The notes beneath the pieces are model-generated. The model was not told where the DNA came from. It did not search any database and saw only the letters and a list, made by a program, of their open reading frames with translations. A stretch of 64,000 nucleotides of DNA from Volutella citrinella (lineage: Eukaryota > Ascomycota > Sordariomycetes > Hypocreales > Nectriaceae), in assembly GCA_034401135.1 (NCBI GenBank), contig JAWZSP010000002.1, positions 1,178,001 to 1,242,000 on the forward strand, in the 5' to 3' direction. Positions within the stretch are counted from its first letter, which is position 1. Every line of letters starts with the position of its first letter. The position numbers were made by a program, and so were the translations under genes. This document shows, piece after piece, positions 46,019 through 55,124 of the stretch.

Positions 46019-46777
46019 GGAGGCAGGCTTTCCGCCAACCCTGAACTCGCCATAGGTTTCGGCATCGGACTCCTCAGTTTCATTGTCTTCCTCGATGACC
46101 ATGTCAAAGGCACTGCGTATCCGGCGGTGCGACTTGCGCTGCGACTTGCCCGCCTTAGCCTTTCCTCCGCGCCCTCGCTGCGTTCGGTCGGCATGTTTGT
46201 CTTCAGCTTCGTCCTGGAGGTCGCGCACCTCATCGAGGAATCCCTTGAGAAATCCATCGCCGTCGTCATCATCGTCGTCGTCGGATCCAGCTTGTCGGCT
46301 GAGTACTTTGTCATCTGACACGACGATCTCCCGCTCATCTCGCTCATCTCTCGCTTTGGGCCCTGGGGCCTCGTTGGTTCGGCCAGCGGGTTCGTTGGGA
46401 TTGGGGACCGCAGAGTCAGGTTCGGCAGTCGAGCGCACTGGGGAGGGCCTGCTGCCTCCGCCTTCGGCGTCTCCCTCAGGGCGCGGCGTTGTTGTCGGTA
46501 CAGATTCAGCCATTTCAGCGTAGTACGCGTCGACCATTGCAGTCAAGGGTGAGGGCGGGACGAGGTTGCGACGTATCTCGTCGATTTCGGTCCAGTTAAA
46601 GTTGGAGCCTGGCGTAGACGGAAGCGATATGAGTTCTACTCCGTCTGGTGCGTATCTGGGAGCGAATGCACAGTAGCCGGTCTCGAGGTATCTGTCGAAC
46701 TCAGCGTCGATTTGGTCTAAAGTCCAGCTGGGATCGTGGAGAGCTCGGGAGAATGCGTCCCAGTTGAACTCAGGCAT
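46001..46777 (-). CDS. Island gene family, longest open copy
   Basis: 258 codons from the ATG at 46777. Residues 1-40 form the family's N-terminal motif (FSRALHDPSWTLDQI, EFDRYLETGYCAFAP). Then come VELISLPSTPGSNFNW, a Pro/Glu-rich linker, an acidic run (SDDDDDDDGDGF), a basic patch (RGRGGKAKAGKSQRKSHRR) and AETYGEFRVGGKPASG near the stop. A TATA box at 47137-47143 and a 55-nt 5' UTR intron (46937-46883) precede it. A -1 frame overlapping its 3' end (46347-45730) continues with protein-like sequence, so the present stop may follow a frameshift. I recognise no known domain. The charge pattern suggests a nuclear or nucleic-acid-associated protein, which is speculation. Confidence 0.55.
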   Translation of the reverse strand: MPEFNWDAFSRALHDPSWTLDQIDAEFDRYLETGYCAFAPRYAPDGVELISLPSTPGSNFNWTEIDEIRRNLVPPSPLTAMVDAYYAEMAESVPTTTPRPEGDAEGGGSRPSPVRSTAEPDSAVPNPNEPAGRTNEAPGPKARDERDEREIVVSDDKVLSRQAGSDDDDDDDGDGFLKGFLDEVRDLQDEAEDKHADRTQRGRGGKAKAGKSQRKSHRRIRSAFDMVIEEDNETEESDAETYGEFRVGGKPASGRPIQ

Positions 46778-46937
46778 AAGGGGTCGTAGTGGTCTTGCTG
46801 AGGGGACTGCTATGCTAGCTCTGCAGTGTTCTGCTGGATCCAGCAGCGCGCTGTCTGGTTTCGCGTCTGACTGACTGAAATACTAATAGAGATGTGTTAT
46901 ATTCAAGGGCGTAAGTGTGGATTTAACAGTAGCTTAC

Positions 46938-47190
46938 GCAGGATAAGTGGGATGATATTGAAAACAGTCGCAAGTGGTTGTAAGAGTGATATCACAGCGC
47001 CGAATACAGAGGCGCAAGGTCGGAAATAAAGGCGCAAGGCCAGAAACGAAGGCGAAAAACTGGTCGACCTCAGCGTGATTGATTGAGGTATGTAGGAAGA
47101 AGGGTTGTGCGAGGCGCGGCGGCAGGCGAAGGCGTTCTTTATACCCAGGCCGGCCGGAGCTGTGAATAGCTGCTGAAAATAAAAGTGGAC
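46938..47190 (-). promoter_or_regulatory. Promoter/leader of the 46001-46777 gene, inverted copy of 45054-45346
   Basis: Carries TATAAAG (47143-47137), the shared leader, two 20-bp minisatellite units and the GTAAGC donor edge. Read on the minus strand it aligns with the plus-strand leader at 45054-45346 over essentially its whole length, including a shared run that would encode GYKERLRLPPRLAQPFF. Confidence 0.65.
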
Positions 47191-47335
47191 CCCGCGCCGG
47201 CTTCCGCGGGCGTGGGCCACCGTCAGTGTCGGCCAAGCCCGCCGGGCCGCCCGCGCGTGGGCGCGGACCTCTTGGTTGAATTCTTTAAAATTATTAGGTT
47301 TATATATAAGAAACTTCCTGACGATTGGTATAGAG

Positions 47336-47625
47336 CCAGACAAAGCGCTGTTGGTTCTAGCAGAGCACTGCAAAGCTGGCGCGGATACTCCGGCGAGACC
47401 GCCGCGGCTGCCCTATATACGAGCCCAACTGCACGGGCTGCAATCAATCGAGCTTTTCTCGATCCCAGGTGGACTGTGGATGATGCCAACGAGGAGTACA
47501 ACAGATATGTCGAGTACGGATATAGTGATTTCACTCGCAGAGACACACTAGAAGAAACGGAGGACATACCCTTCCGTCCACGAAGAAACGGAGGACATAC
47601 CGCTTCCGTCCACGCCAGGCTCCGG
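47336..47625 (+). pseudogene. Island gene family, inverted 5' fragment
   Basis: Homologous to the minus-strand stretch 46858-46600, in opposite orientation. The frame reads AINRAFLDPRWTVDDANEEY, NRYVEYGYSDFTRRD, clearly related to the FSRALHDPSWTLDQI / EFDRYLETGY motif. An ~31-bp tandem duplication (AAACGGAGGACATACC twice) lacks one base in its first unit and shifts the frame away from the expected PLPSTPGSG. The fragment then runs straight into 43-bp repeat units at 47630. It has no convincing ATG. Confidence 0.6.
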
Positions 47626-47629
47626 CTAC

Positions 47630-47705
47630 AGATATATTCAGGTGCGGATTAGGCACCTATAGCATCAGGTTTAGATATATTAAAGTGCAGGGTAGGCAAG
47701 TATAG
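47630..47705 (+). repeat. 43-bp island repeat, partial plus one full unit
   Basis: 47630-47662 (partial) and 47663-47705 (full unit), ending GCAAGTATAG like unit 3 of the left array. The following bases TATGAGGTTG also match those after the left array (TATGATGTTG). Confidence 0.85.
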
Positions 47706-47726
47706 TATGAGGTTGAGTTGTTTTAT

Positions 47727-47794
47727 CATTCAGGACTACAGCTAAGTGTAACGACCTAGAAGTCCATGGGTATTCCTTCCATTCAACCGGCACC
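47727..47794. repeat. 68-bp island border block, right copy
   Basis: Same orientation as 42868-42935 with one mismatch. It is followed by unique DNA leading to the 3' end of the Zn2Cys6 gene at 47912. Confidence 0.85.
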
Positions 47795-47911
47795 TGTACT
47801 CCAAAGCGCCACCCACCAGAGATGTGTTGGTCATTTCCAAAGCATTGACTATCGCCTTCGTTTAGCATACCCTCATGCTGGGTGGAGGGCCCCCAATACA
47901 CGCCTCAAGTA

Positions 47912-49489
47912 TTACATTGAACTGTAATGCATTACCTTTTCTTCAAATGGCATCTTATCAATCACCTTAAACTTGTTCTCGCCAGGAGTCCAAGTTACAC
48001 GCCGCCCTAGGTTATCGGTCATCGTATCGGGAACACAAGCGTCCATCCTGGGCTCTTCAACTGGTGCATCCGGCGTCCAATTAGGGTCCTGAAAGATGGC
48101 CCGAGAAATTTCAAGCCAGCCTGACGCAAAACGTGCCATCTGGGGCATGATGAGCAAGTGCTGCCACTCTGGCCCAAGATAGTTGCACAGGTCATCGAGG
48201 GAGCGCTGGCCGACACCCTCCATCCACCAGACGGCGGTGATCATTTTGAGGAAAGCTGCATAGTAGGCGATTATGACGAGAGCGCGGGGCCGGCGCTCGC
48301 GGGCGAGTTGGACGAAGGGTCGGGGGATGAATGTGAACCATGTGATGATGCGTAGGCCCATGACCGGGGTCTCGCCGCCCCGAAGGTTTTCGTAGAGTGA
48401 GCCGAGATATTTGAGTGTCTCGTAGTACACTTGCATCTCCGCAAAGTCATCCTCATCGGGCTTGATGGACGAAATCATGAAAAGGAGTTGGTTAGGTATG
48501 GCTTCAGTTGCAGAGTCAAGGTTGAGTGAGGGCCGGCGGAAAAGAGCGTACATGCCGCTTTTGTAGAGCTGTTCGATGCCCATCATCTCGATGACAAGGC
48601 CGATACCCTTCCAGACGACGAGCCAGTCGATAATGTAAAGCTCTCTTGTGGGGTCATCCCGGAAGGTTTGAGATGAAAGGGCGACGAGGAAGAGTGAGTT
48701 GGCAATGAGAGCCGGATATGTCGCCGGATCCGCCTTTTCGACGGCTTGGCGGTAACCTTCAAATGCCCTGGCACGATAGGCTAGGGCGCGATTGGCGTCA
48801 AAGGGCTGGTTGAGCATCTGCATATGGAGGCTGGAGAGAGCAAAGAGGGAATCCATGAGAAAGGGTGTCTCAAAGGCGACCTGGACCATGCGGATTCTGA
48901 GGAGGTCTACAGTCGAGCTCGCGGATTCGTTCCTGTCGATGGTGAAGGAGTCAGCCGTCATGGTGGTGTAGAACCAAAGCAGGCGCATATCCGACGTATC
49001 AACACCATTGGCACTGAAGAGTGGCTCGCTCACGATGCCGACGGAAGAAGGGCTTTGAATAAGAGCGGCGCCGAAATCATCGGAGGCGGAGACGGATACA
49101 GAAGCGGCGCCGGAGCCGGGACTGGGGGCCGCAGTTGCCGGCGGTGCCGAGGACTTTGATGGCGATGCCGTGGCCGTGGCCGTGGCCTTGGCGGATGGAG
49201 GCGGGTAGACGCATTCGACCTTTCGAAGCCGACAGGAACGACAGGCCGGGCGGACTTCGTCGCATTTGACCTTGCGGGCTTTGCAGTTGCGGCATCCCTT
49301 CCTGGACTTCTTGTGTGGGCGTTTGGAATGGTACGGCTTCTGGGCGAGATCCTGGTCCCCGTCTTGATCGTGGTCCTGGGAGGAGATGTCCTCTGGCGAT
49401 GTAGACTGTGACTGATTGCCGTCAAATCCGGGCAATTCCTGAGGAAGCCGGTCCGGCGAATCGCGCTGGTTGAGCGTGAGAATGGGCAT
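47912..49489 (-). CDS. Zn2Cys6 transcription factor, Upc2-like
   Basis: A single exon of 525 residues from the ATG of MPILTLNQRDSPD. The zinc cluster near residues 65-95 reads GCRNCKARKVKCDE, then ACRSC and VECVYP, preceded by basic HSKRPHKKSRK. This is the spacing of the Upc2/sterol-uptake and related fungal regulator group. A Ser/Ala/Thr-rich linker follows, then the regulatory region (DMRLLWFYTTMTADSFTI, MDSLFALSSLHMQML), which matches the ligand-binding-like C-terminal part of these proteins. The target pathway cannot be told from sequence. It borders the duplicated island on the right and diverges from the AAA+ gene across 2.2 kb. Confidence 0.88.
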   Translation of the reverse strand: MPILTLNQRDSPDRLPQELPGFDGNQSQSTSPEDISSQDHDQDGDQDLAQKPYHSKRPHKKSRKGCRNCKARKVKCDEVRPACRSCRLRKVECVYPPPSAKATATATASPSKSSAPPATAAPSPGSGAASVSVSASDDFGAALIQSPSSVGIVSEPLFSANGVDTSDMRLLWFYTTMTADSFTIDRNESASSTVDLLRIRMVQVAFETPFLMDSLFALSSLHMQMLNQPFDANRALAYRARAFEGYRQAVEKADPATYPALIANSLFLVALSSQTFRDDPTRELYIIDWLVVWKGIGLVIEMMGIEQLYKSGMYALFRRPSLNLDSATEAIPNQLLFMISSIKPDEDDFAEMQVYYETLKYLGSLYENLRGGETPVMGLRIITWFTFIPRPFVQLARERRPRALVIIAYYAAFLKMITAVWWMEGVGQRSLDDLCNYLGPEWQHLLIMPQMARFASGWLEISRAIFQDPNWTPDAPVEEPRMDACVPDTMTDNLGRRVTWTPGENKFKVIDKMPFEEKVMHYSSM

Positions 49490-51681
49490 GGTTGTGGTGG
49501 GAGAGTGGTAGTAGTAGCAGCAGCAGCAGCAGGCAACAGGCAGCAGGCCAATGGATTACATGGCCCGGCCTAAGCTGGTGTTTAGGTCAGGCTACGATCC
49601 GTGGGCGATAGAGCAGTCAGGCCTTTGGAACGCCGAGAGGTTGTTGAGCGGGTTGACTCCAGCCGGGCTGGCGACGCTGTGTTTCAGTGTGCGGGCTAAC
49701 GGGAGAGATTGGGCGATGCGATAGCAACGGGCGCCGATGAGAGCTCTAACCAGGCACGGAGGGGCCGATCCGGGATATTGAAGATGAGGTGGAGGGGTTA
49801 TGCTGATTGTGATCCAGAGGGAGGCGCGATGACGACACGATGGTGTTGGGATCGCTGACAGGTCGAGCGAGAGCCGCCGTGGTTTTGGCACGACGACGAC
49901 TCATTAGTAGTCAGAGTCAACAGTAGAGCATTAGCCTGGAATAGAGCAATGTGGGGTCAAGCAGTCGCAGAATCGGCGTTAGGGGATTCGTCGACGAGGC
50001 CCTCAGCCCTAACGGAATTCCGATGACACCTAATTCTGCAGGGCCCAGCCAGGGGAGTCGCGGCCTCGCAAGAATCTGGCTGGTTTTGGCCGAGGGGCAG
50101 GCTACTAATCGACCCGAGGGAGCTGGTTGGGACTATCCATTCCAAGGATCGATGGATCAATGCATTGTACAGGGCCAAGAGGGCCTGCTCATTGACATTG
50201 GTTAGGCGGAAGAACAGGCCGCCCTGGCCGGTGAATGACGCCAGCGTACACAGAGGCCAACTGGCAAGCACCTCCTACCTTAACCCTACCTAACAGTAAG
50301 AAAAGACAAGGAGAGCCGAGAAACCCCTAAGTCTATTTCTGTCATGATGAATTAGGAAGAAAAACTCACCATCCTGTCCCTCCTCGTCGCGGAAGTATAA
50401 TGCAAAGAAGTATTATAAACTTGACCATGATCCGTTGATTCGTAACTTACGAGCATTGCTCTCTGATGGGAGGCTTCCTTGCACGGCAGGGCTATCGGAT
50501 CCGCCAAGGCTCTCGTCCCTGGCAATCTAGCCCAGGTACGGGTTACGGATAACGCACAGCACGCTGACGAGTTGACGACAGGCATCCATTGATGGATGGG
50601 AACCCAACAGGGCACTCCTGCAGGGCGTCGTAGTTGACTGGTCAGCGGGCTCAGCAGGTGACGAATGCGCCAGCACGGTGGGCGCTGGACGCGTGCTACA
50701 GAGGGGCGCTAGAGGGATTCCCAGAGGCGCAGCACACCACCTGGAAGCGCCCGACCCGACTGGACGGCACCCGATTGGATAGGCCCTCAAGGAATTGGGC
50801 TCGGTCGATGAGCGAAGAAGCTCGACAATAAGAAATTCGCGGTCAGAGAAACAACAGCAAGCATGGTGGTATGTGGAGGAGCGGACGTGCTCAAGCAACA
50901 TGGCGGGCACCTAAATAAGGTCGTTGTTGACCCTTGTAATCGCCTTAACTCAATGAGATAGTATTTGCATATATACCCTCTTCTGTAAACAGATGCGCCG
51001 CCAATGGCTCTGATGAGGTTTCTTGGGAGTGAAAACGGAAACAACCAAGTCTCACATAAGAATCTGGTTTGATTTGGCGGACTCGACATCTGGCTCGCTC
51101 GAGCAGCTCCTAACCGGGTTGGTGTGACTGACGCGTCAGTCCACATGGGAATACGATCTTTACGAGCACAATCCAGCACACGCCGTTTCTGGGCCCTGTC
51201 TGTACCTGGGCAGTGCAATGCTTATTTTCAGAAACCCGGACATGGTGGAAAAGCTCTTGCTTCTGGTGTCAAGAGTTTTGCTCGCTCATCCAATAAACTG
51301 CATTCAGCACCGGGCGCTCTCAACTCGTCTAGGCCAGCATCATCATGTAAACCACCGCGGCAGCTATCCCCAGGAGCGGTTCCCTCAGCTGCATCCTTAA
51401 GGTTAAATCTCTCTGGCTGCAGTCCAAGAGTCCAAGGATTGCCGTGGCTCTACCGGTCAAATGTCGTCGGATTCTGCTTGTTTCTGTTTCTTTGTTGCAA
51501 GTTTGCTGCTTCCGCTGGACGGACTGTCGCTCGCCACTCACATGTGATCACGTAATCCTGTCGGCGCAACTACACCGCGCGCCGTCCATCACGGCGTCGA
51601 ATTTGCTGCCGGCTCAGGAAGGCCCCGTTGACAACATCGCCTCCAATTGTTCAACGCCCCCACGCGTCAACACCCGCCCGG
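49490..51681. promoter_or_regulatory. Intergenic, divergent promoters, no gene seen
   Basis: About 2.2 kb upstream of both the Zn2Cys6 gene and the AAA+ gene. It contains a GTAGCAGCAGCAG trinucleotide run near 49508-49535. Open frames at 49592-49891 and 50787-51218 have no domain-like features. Confidence 0.4.
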
Positions 51682-54600
51682 ATGTACTCGCCAGGGCTTC
51701 GCGCCCTCCTCCATCCTGCGGTGCTTGCCGCCAGGCGTCCGAGGCCTCGCATCCCCTGCAGGGCCACAGACTTGCGACCCGCCTTGGCCTGGCTAAGCAG
51801 CAGCAGCAGCGCCAACAACGGAGGCAAGCCCTCGGACGAATCTGCCGCCGCTGCCGTCGAGGATGAGCACCAGCAGACGCAATCTGGTGCTGACACCCTC
51901 TCGGCACGCTCCAGAGCCCGCACGACAGGTTCATTGAAGGGCAGGTATGCTCGAAAGAACGTCGCCCCTGCGCTGCCTCCCGTCAACCTCCCCGACGACT
52001 TTCTCGAGAGCAACGTTACCCTCCACCACGCCCGTCGCAAGCCCGGCCTGCCAGTTGCCCTCGCCGAGGACGCCAAACGCACCAAGACGTCAGCCATCTT
52101 CGTCGACAACCGCCCCAGCGATGCCCCAGCCCGAGCCCAAGCATCCAACGACGAGTTGCAAGCCTACTTCGACAAAGCCGTTGATGCTCTGCATGAAAAG
52201 GCATCGCAGCGTGTCAATGAGGTAACAGGCAATGATTCTGCCTCCTCTGATCTCGAGGACACTGTCCACAAGGTGGAGGGCCTCGCTCGCATGCACGACA
52301 TGTTCCTGGACTCTGCCTGGCACTTGACCGATTCCCTATACCCCGCCAGGCATGCCCAGTATGTCTACAACTCGCGACCCTTTTGGTGGTGGCACTATTA
52401 CAAGGATTTTGACCGCCATGGCGACGAGTTCCGCGATCAATTCTTGTCAATTCAGTACGGCCTCGACAGCACCCTGAGATACGATTCGCGGCTCGACCAC
52501 TCCCTCTCGCAAGCCATCGCCGACCTCCCCGTCCCTACCTTCTCTTCAGTCACATCAAACATCCGCCGTGACCTCAACACAGCGCCACCTTCCTCGGCGG
52601 AACCCAGGACTCTTAAGCGTCAGATCACTATCCTCTCCACATCAGGCTATAGTGGGCAAGCTATCTCTGAGTCCGTTGCAGAGCATGCTGCCTACTTTTG
52701 TGGTGCCGACCTTATTCGCCTCGATGCCCAAGACCTGTCTGTCCTGGTGGGCGACTACCTTGGCCAGGACTGGGCATACTCGAGGGGGCCACTGTCTACC
52801 ATGGGCTTTCGTGCAGCTGAGATGAACGGCAAGCTATACAGGGACCCGGACATCGGAACTCGGCTGGAAGAAGACGAGAATGACCCCGAAACAGGGGTAA
52901 TCAACATTCGTGCACCTGCGGGGTCGCTGGAGGATGAACTTCAAAAGATCAAGCAGGGAGGATACGACCCGTTTGGAAAGTGGGATAATCTCAAGATTGA
53001 CAAGGTGTTGGATCGAATTCTGCAGGCGGCCGAGGTCAAGCAGGGCTCGACCCGCGAACACCCGTTGATCATCCACATTCACGACTTTGTGGAACTCAGC
53101 ATGACTTTGGAGGGTTCCATGCTCATCACCCGGTTAAGAAATCTGGTGGATGCGGCGTGGCAACAGGGCGCCAAGGTTGCCATTCTTGGCACCTCGTCCA
53201 GTGAAGAGCCCTCGGACGAATACCAGGCCATGATCAGGGACCTCGCGGCCGGAGATCTCGTTATCACGCGTCATATTGACCCAAGCCGTACGGTGAGGCA
53301 GCTAAATCCTTCGGGAGGGGGCTCGCAGGCTCCGGACGCCCCCTTCCCTTTACAAGACACAGATCTCTTCGTGGAGAACGTGCGCAACATCAACAGGATG
53401 TTGAAGCCGATGGGAAGCCCTCAGCTTCTCGACTTTTCCCATGGCAACATGCAGGTATTCTTGCAGGCGACTGATGCCCGCGTTCAGATGCTCAAGAAGG
53501 CCATCATCACGCTGCCTGAAGTCTACAGCATCGCGGCGAGCGTCAAGAGCCATGCCGAAGACACTGGCGGTGCCGCCCCTGGCGGGCTGTATGAACGGTT
53601 GCTCATGGGACCTCTGAGACAACGGCCAGGCCAGCGGTTCTTGGATGAGATGGAAGCCGAGGGCAAGCCGATCAATGAGGAGACCCAGAAGAAGGCCGAG
53701 GACTCACAGTCCGCGACCCGAGCTGCCCTTAAGCTCAACGAGTACGAGAAACGCATCTCGTCGGGCCACATTAACCGGCAGAACCTGCGGACGACGTTTG
53801 ACGACGTCCACGTACCTCCTGAGACTATTTCGGCGCTCAAGCTACTCACGTCTTTGGCTCTGGTGCGACCCGATGCCTTCTCCTACGGTGTGCTCGCGCA
53901 GGACAAGATCCCTGGCTGTCTCCTCTACGGCCCGCCGGGTACGGGCAAGACGCTTCTTGCCAAGGCCGTGGCCAAGGAGAGCGGCGCCAACATGCTTGAG
54001 ATTAGCGGCGCCACCATCAACGACAAGTGGGTTGGCGAGAGCGAGAAGCTCATCCACGCCGTCTTCACGCTGGCAAAGAAGATCTCACCCTGCGTCGTCT
54101 TCATCGACGAGGCTGACTCCCTGCTGGCGAACCGTAGCATGCTTGGCGCCCGTGCCTCGCACCGCTCCCACATCAACCAGTTCCTCAAGGAGTGGGATGG
54201 CCTTGAGGAGACCGAGGCCTTCATCATGGTGGCCACCAACCGCCCCTTTGACCTAGACGATGCCGTCCTCCGCCGTCTACCCCGCCGCCTCCTCGTCGAC
54301 CTCCCCCTCCAGACCGACAGGGCTGCCATTCTCGGCATCCTGCTCAAGGGCGAGGAGCTCGACACGGAGGTCTCGCTCGACGACCTCGCCAGCCGCACGC
54401 CTTACTACTCTGGATCCGACCTCAAGAACGCCTGCGTCGCCGCCGCCATGGCGGCCGTCGAGGAGGAGAACGAGGCAGCGGCCAAACACACCGGACCGGA
54501 GCCCTACGAATACCCCCAGAAGCGCACCCTGCGCCCGCACCACTTCGACAGGGCCCTGGGCCAGATCCCCGCCAGCATCAGCGAGGACATGGAGTCGCTC

Positions 54601-54729
54601 AAGCAGATCCGCAAGTTTGACGAGGAGTACGGCGCGAAGAAGAAGACTGCCAAGAAGCACATGGGCTTCGGCACTGGCATCGAGAAGAAGAAGGCCGACA
54701 TTGACGAGGTCCGCATCCGCAGGCCTTGA
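51682..54729 (+). CDS. Mitochondrial AAA+ ATPase, spastin/Msp1-type module
   Basis: 1015 residues from the ATG of MYSPGLRALLHPAVL; the upstream frame is open but has no earlier ATG. The N-terminus is Arg/Ala/Leu-rich without acids (LAARRPRPRIPCRA), a mitochondrial presequence. A ~650-residue region of unknown fold follows, with a likely nucleotide-binding-like part (ITILSTSGYSGQAISESVAEH). The AAA+ module is near the C-terminus: Walker A YGPPGTGKTLLAKAV at ~residue 750, pore loop INDKWVGESEKLI, Walker B CVVFIDEADSLLANR, sensor MVATNRPFDLDDAVLRRLPRR with arginine fingers, and SGSDLKNACVAAAM. This meiotic-clade AAA module suggests unfolding or extraction of organelle proteins. The exact orthologue is not assigned. 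Confidence 0.87.
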   Translation: MYSPGLRALLHPAVLAARRPRPRIPCRATDLRPALAWLSSSSSANNGGKPSDESAAAAVEDEHQQTQSGADTLSARSRARTTGSLKGRYARKNVAPALPPVNLPDDFLESNVTLHHARRKPGLPVALAEDAKRTKTSAIFVDNRPSDAPARAQASNDELQAYFDKAVDALHEKASQRVNEVTGNDSASSDLEDTVHKVEGLARMHDMFLDSAWHLTDSLYPARHAQYVYNSRPFWWWHYYKDFDRHGDEFRDQFLSIQYGLDSTLRYDSRLDHSLSQAIADLPVPTFSSVTSNIRRDLNTAPPSSAEPRTLKRQITILSTSGYSGQAISESVAEHAAYFCGADLIRLDAQDLSVLVGDYLGQDWAYSRGPLSTMGFRAAEMNGKLYRDPDIGTRLEEDENDPETGVINIRAPAGSLEDELQKIKQGGYDPFGKWDNLKIDKVLDRILQAAEVKQGSTREHPLIIHIHDFVELSMTLEGSMLITRLRNLVDAAWQQGAKVAILGTSSSEEPSDEYQAMIRDLAAGDLVITRHIDPSRTVRQLNPSGGGSQAPDAPFPLQDTDLFVENVRNINRMLKPMGSPQLLDFSHGNMQVFLQATDARVQMLKKAIITLPEVYSIAASVKSHAEDTGGAAPGGLYERLLMGPLRQRPGQRFLDEMEAEGKPINEETQKKAEDSQSATRAALKLNEYEKRISSGHINRQNLRTTFDDVHVPPETISALKLLTSLALVRPDAFSYGVLAQDKIPGCLLYGPPGTGKTLLAKAVAKESGANMLEISGATINDKWVGESEKLIHAVFTLAKKISPCVVFIDEADSLLANRSMLGARASHRSHINQFLKEWDGLEETEAFIMVATNRPFDLDDAVLRRLPRRLLVDLPLQTDRAAILGILLKGEELDTEVSLDDLASRTPYYSGSDLKNACVAAAMAAVEEENEAAAKHTGPEPYEYPQKRTLRPHHFDRALGQIPASISEDMESLKQIRKFDEEYGAKKKTAKKHMGFGTGIEKKKADIDEVRIRRP

Positions 54730-55124
54730 CGATGCTGCTTTGTACGTACCGGCGGTGCTCCGACGGCGCACCAATATGGCAAGACTGGGTTTTTGTGTTG
54801 GTGCAATAAAACAAATTATAGATCATGACCGCCCGACATATGGGACTGGCCAGCGGAATTTTATTTTCACTTCATCTGTCTGCGGAATGACATGAAATGG
54901 TGGTTATGGCGTGGGAAAATCAGTGTACTCTACGATTGTATAACATTCGACATGTAAAAGACTGGGTGATAAATAGAAAGGTAAAAAACACCCCAGCGAC
55001 GGGCTTTTGATGTTGATTCTTTCAAGTGGTATATATATTTATGATTCATCCAACGCTTTACATGATCTGTTCCTTTTTATTGACCCACCTCCCCCTCAAG
55101 CGTTTGGGATATCTTTCAATGGCC
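54730..55124. other. Convergent 3' flanks of the AAA+ gene and TFB1
   Basis: 395 bp, AT-rich. No gene seen. Confidence 0.4.

Noticed and set aside
42268..47794. LTR retrotransposon or DNA transposon
   Set aside because: The direct 68-bp blocks suggested terminal repeats, but no reverse transcriptase, integrase or transposase frame and no clear target duplication were found, so I left it as a repeat island.
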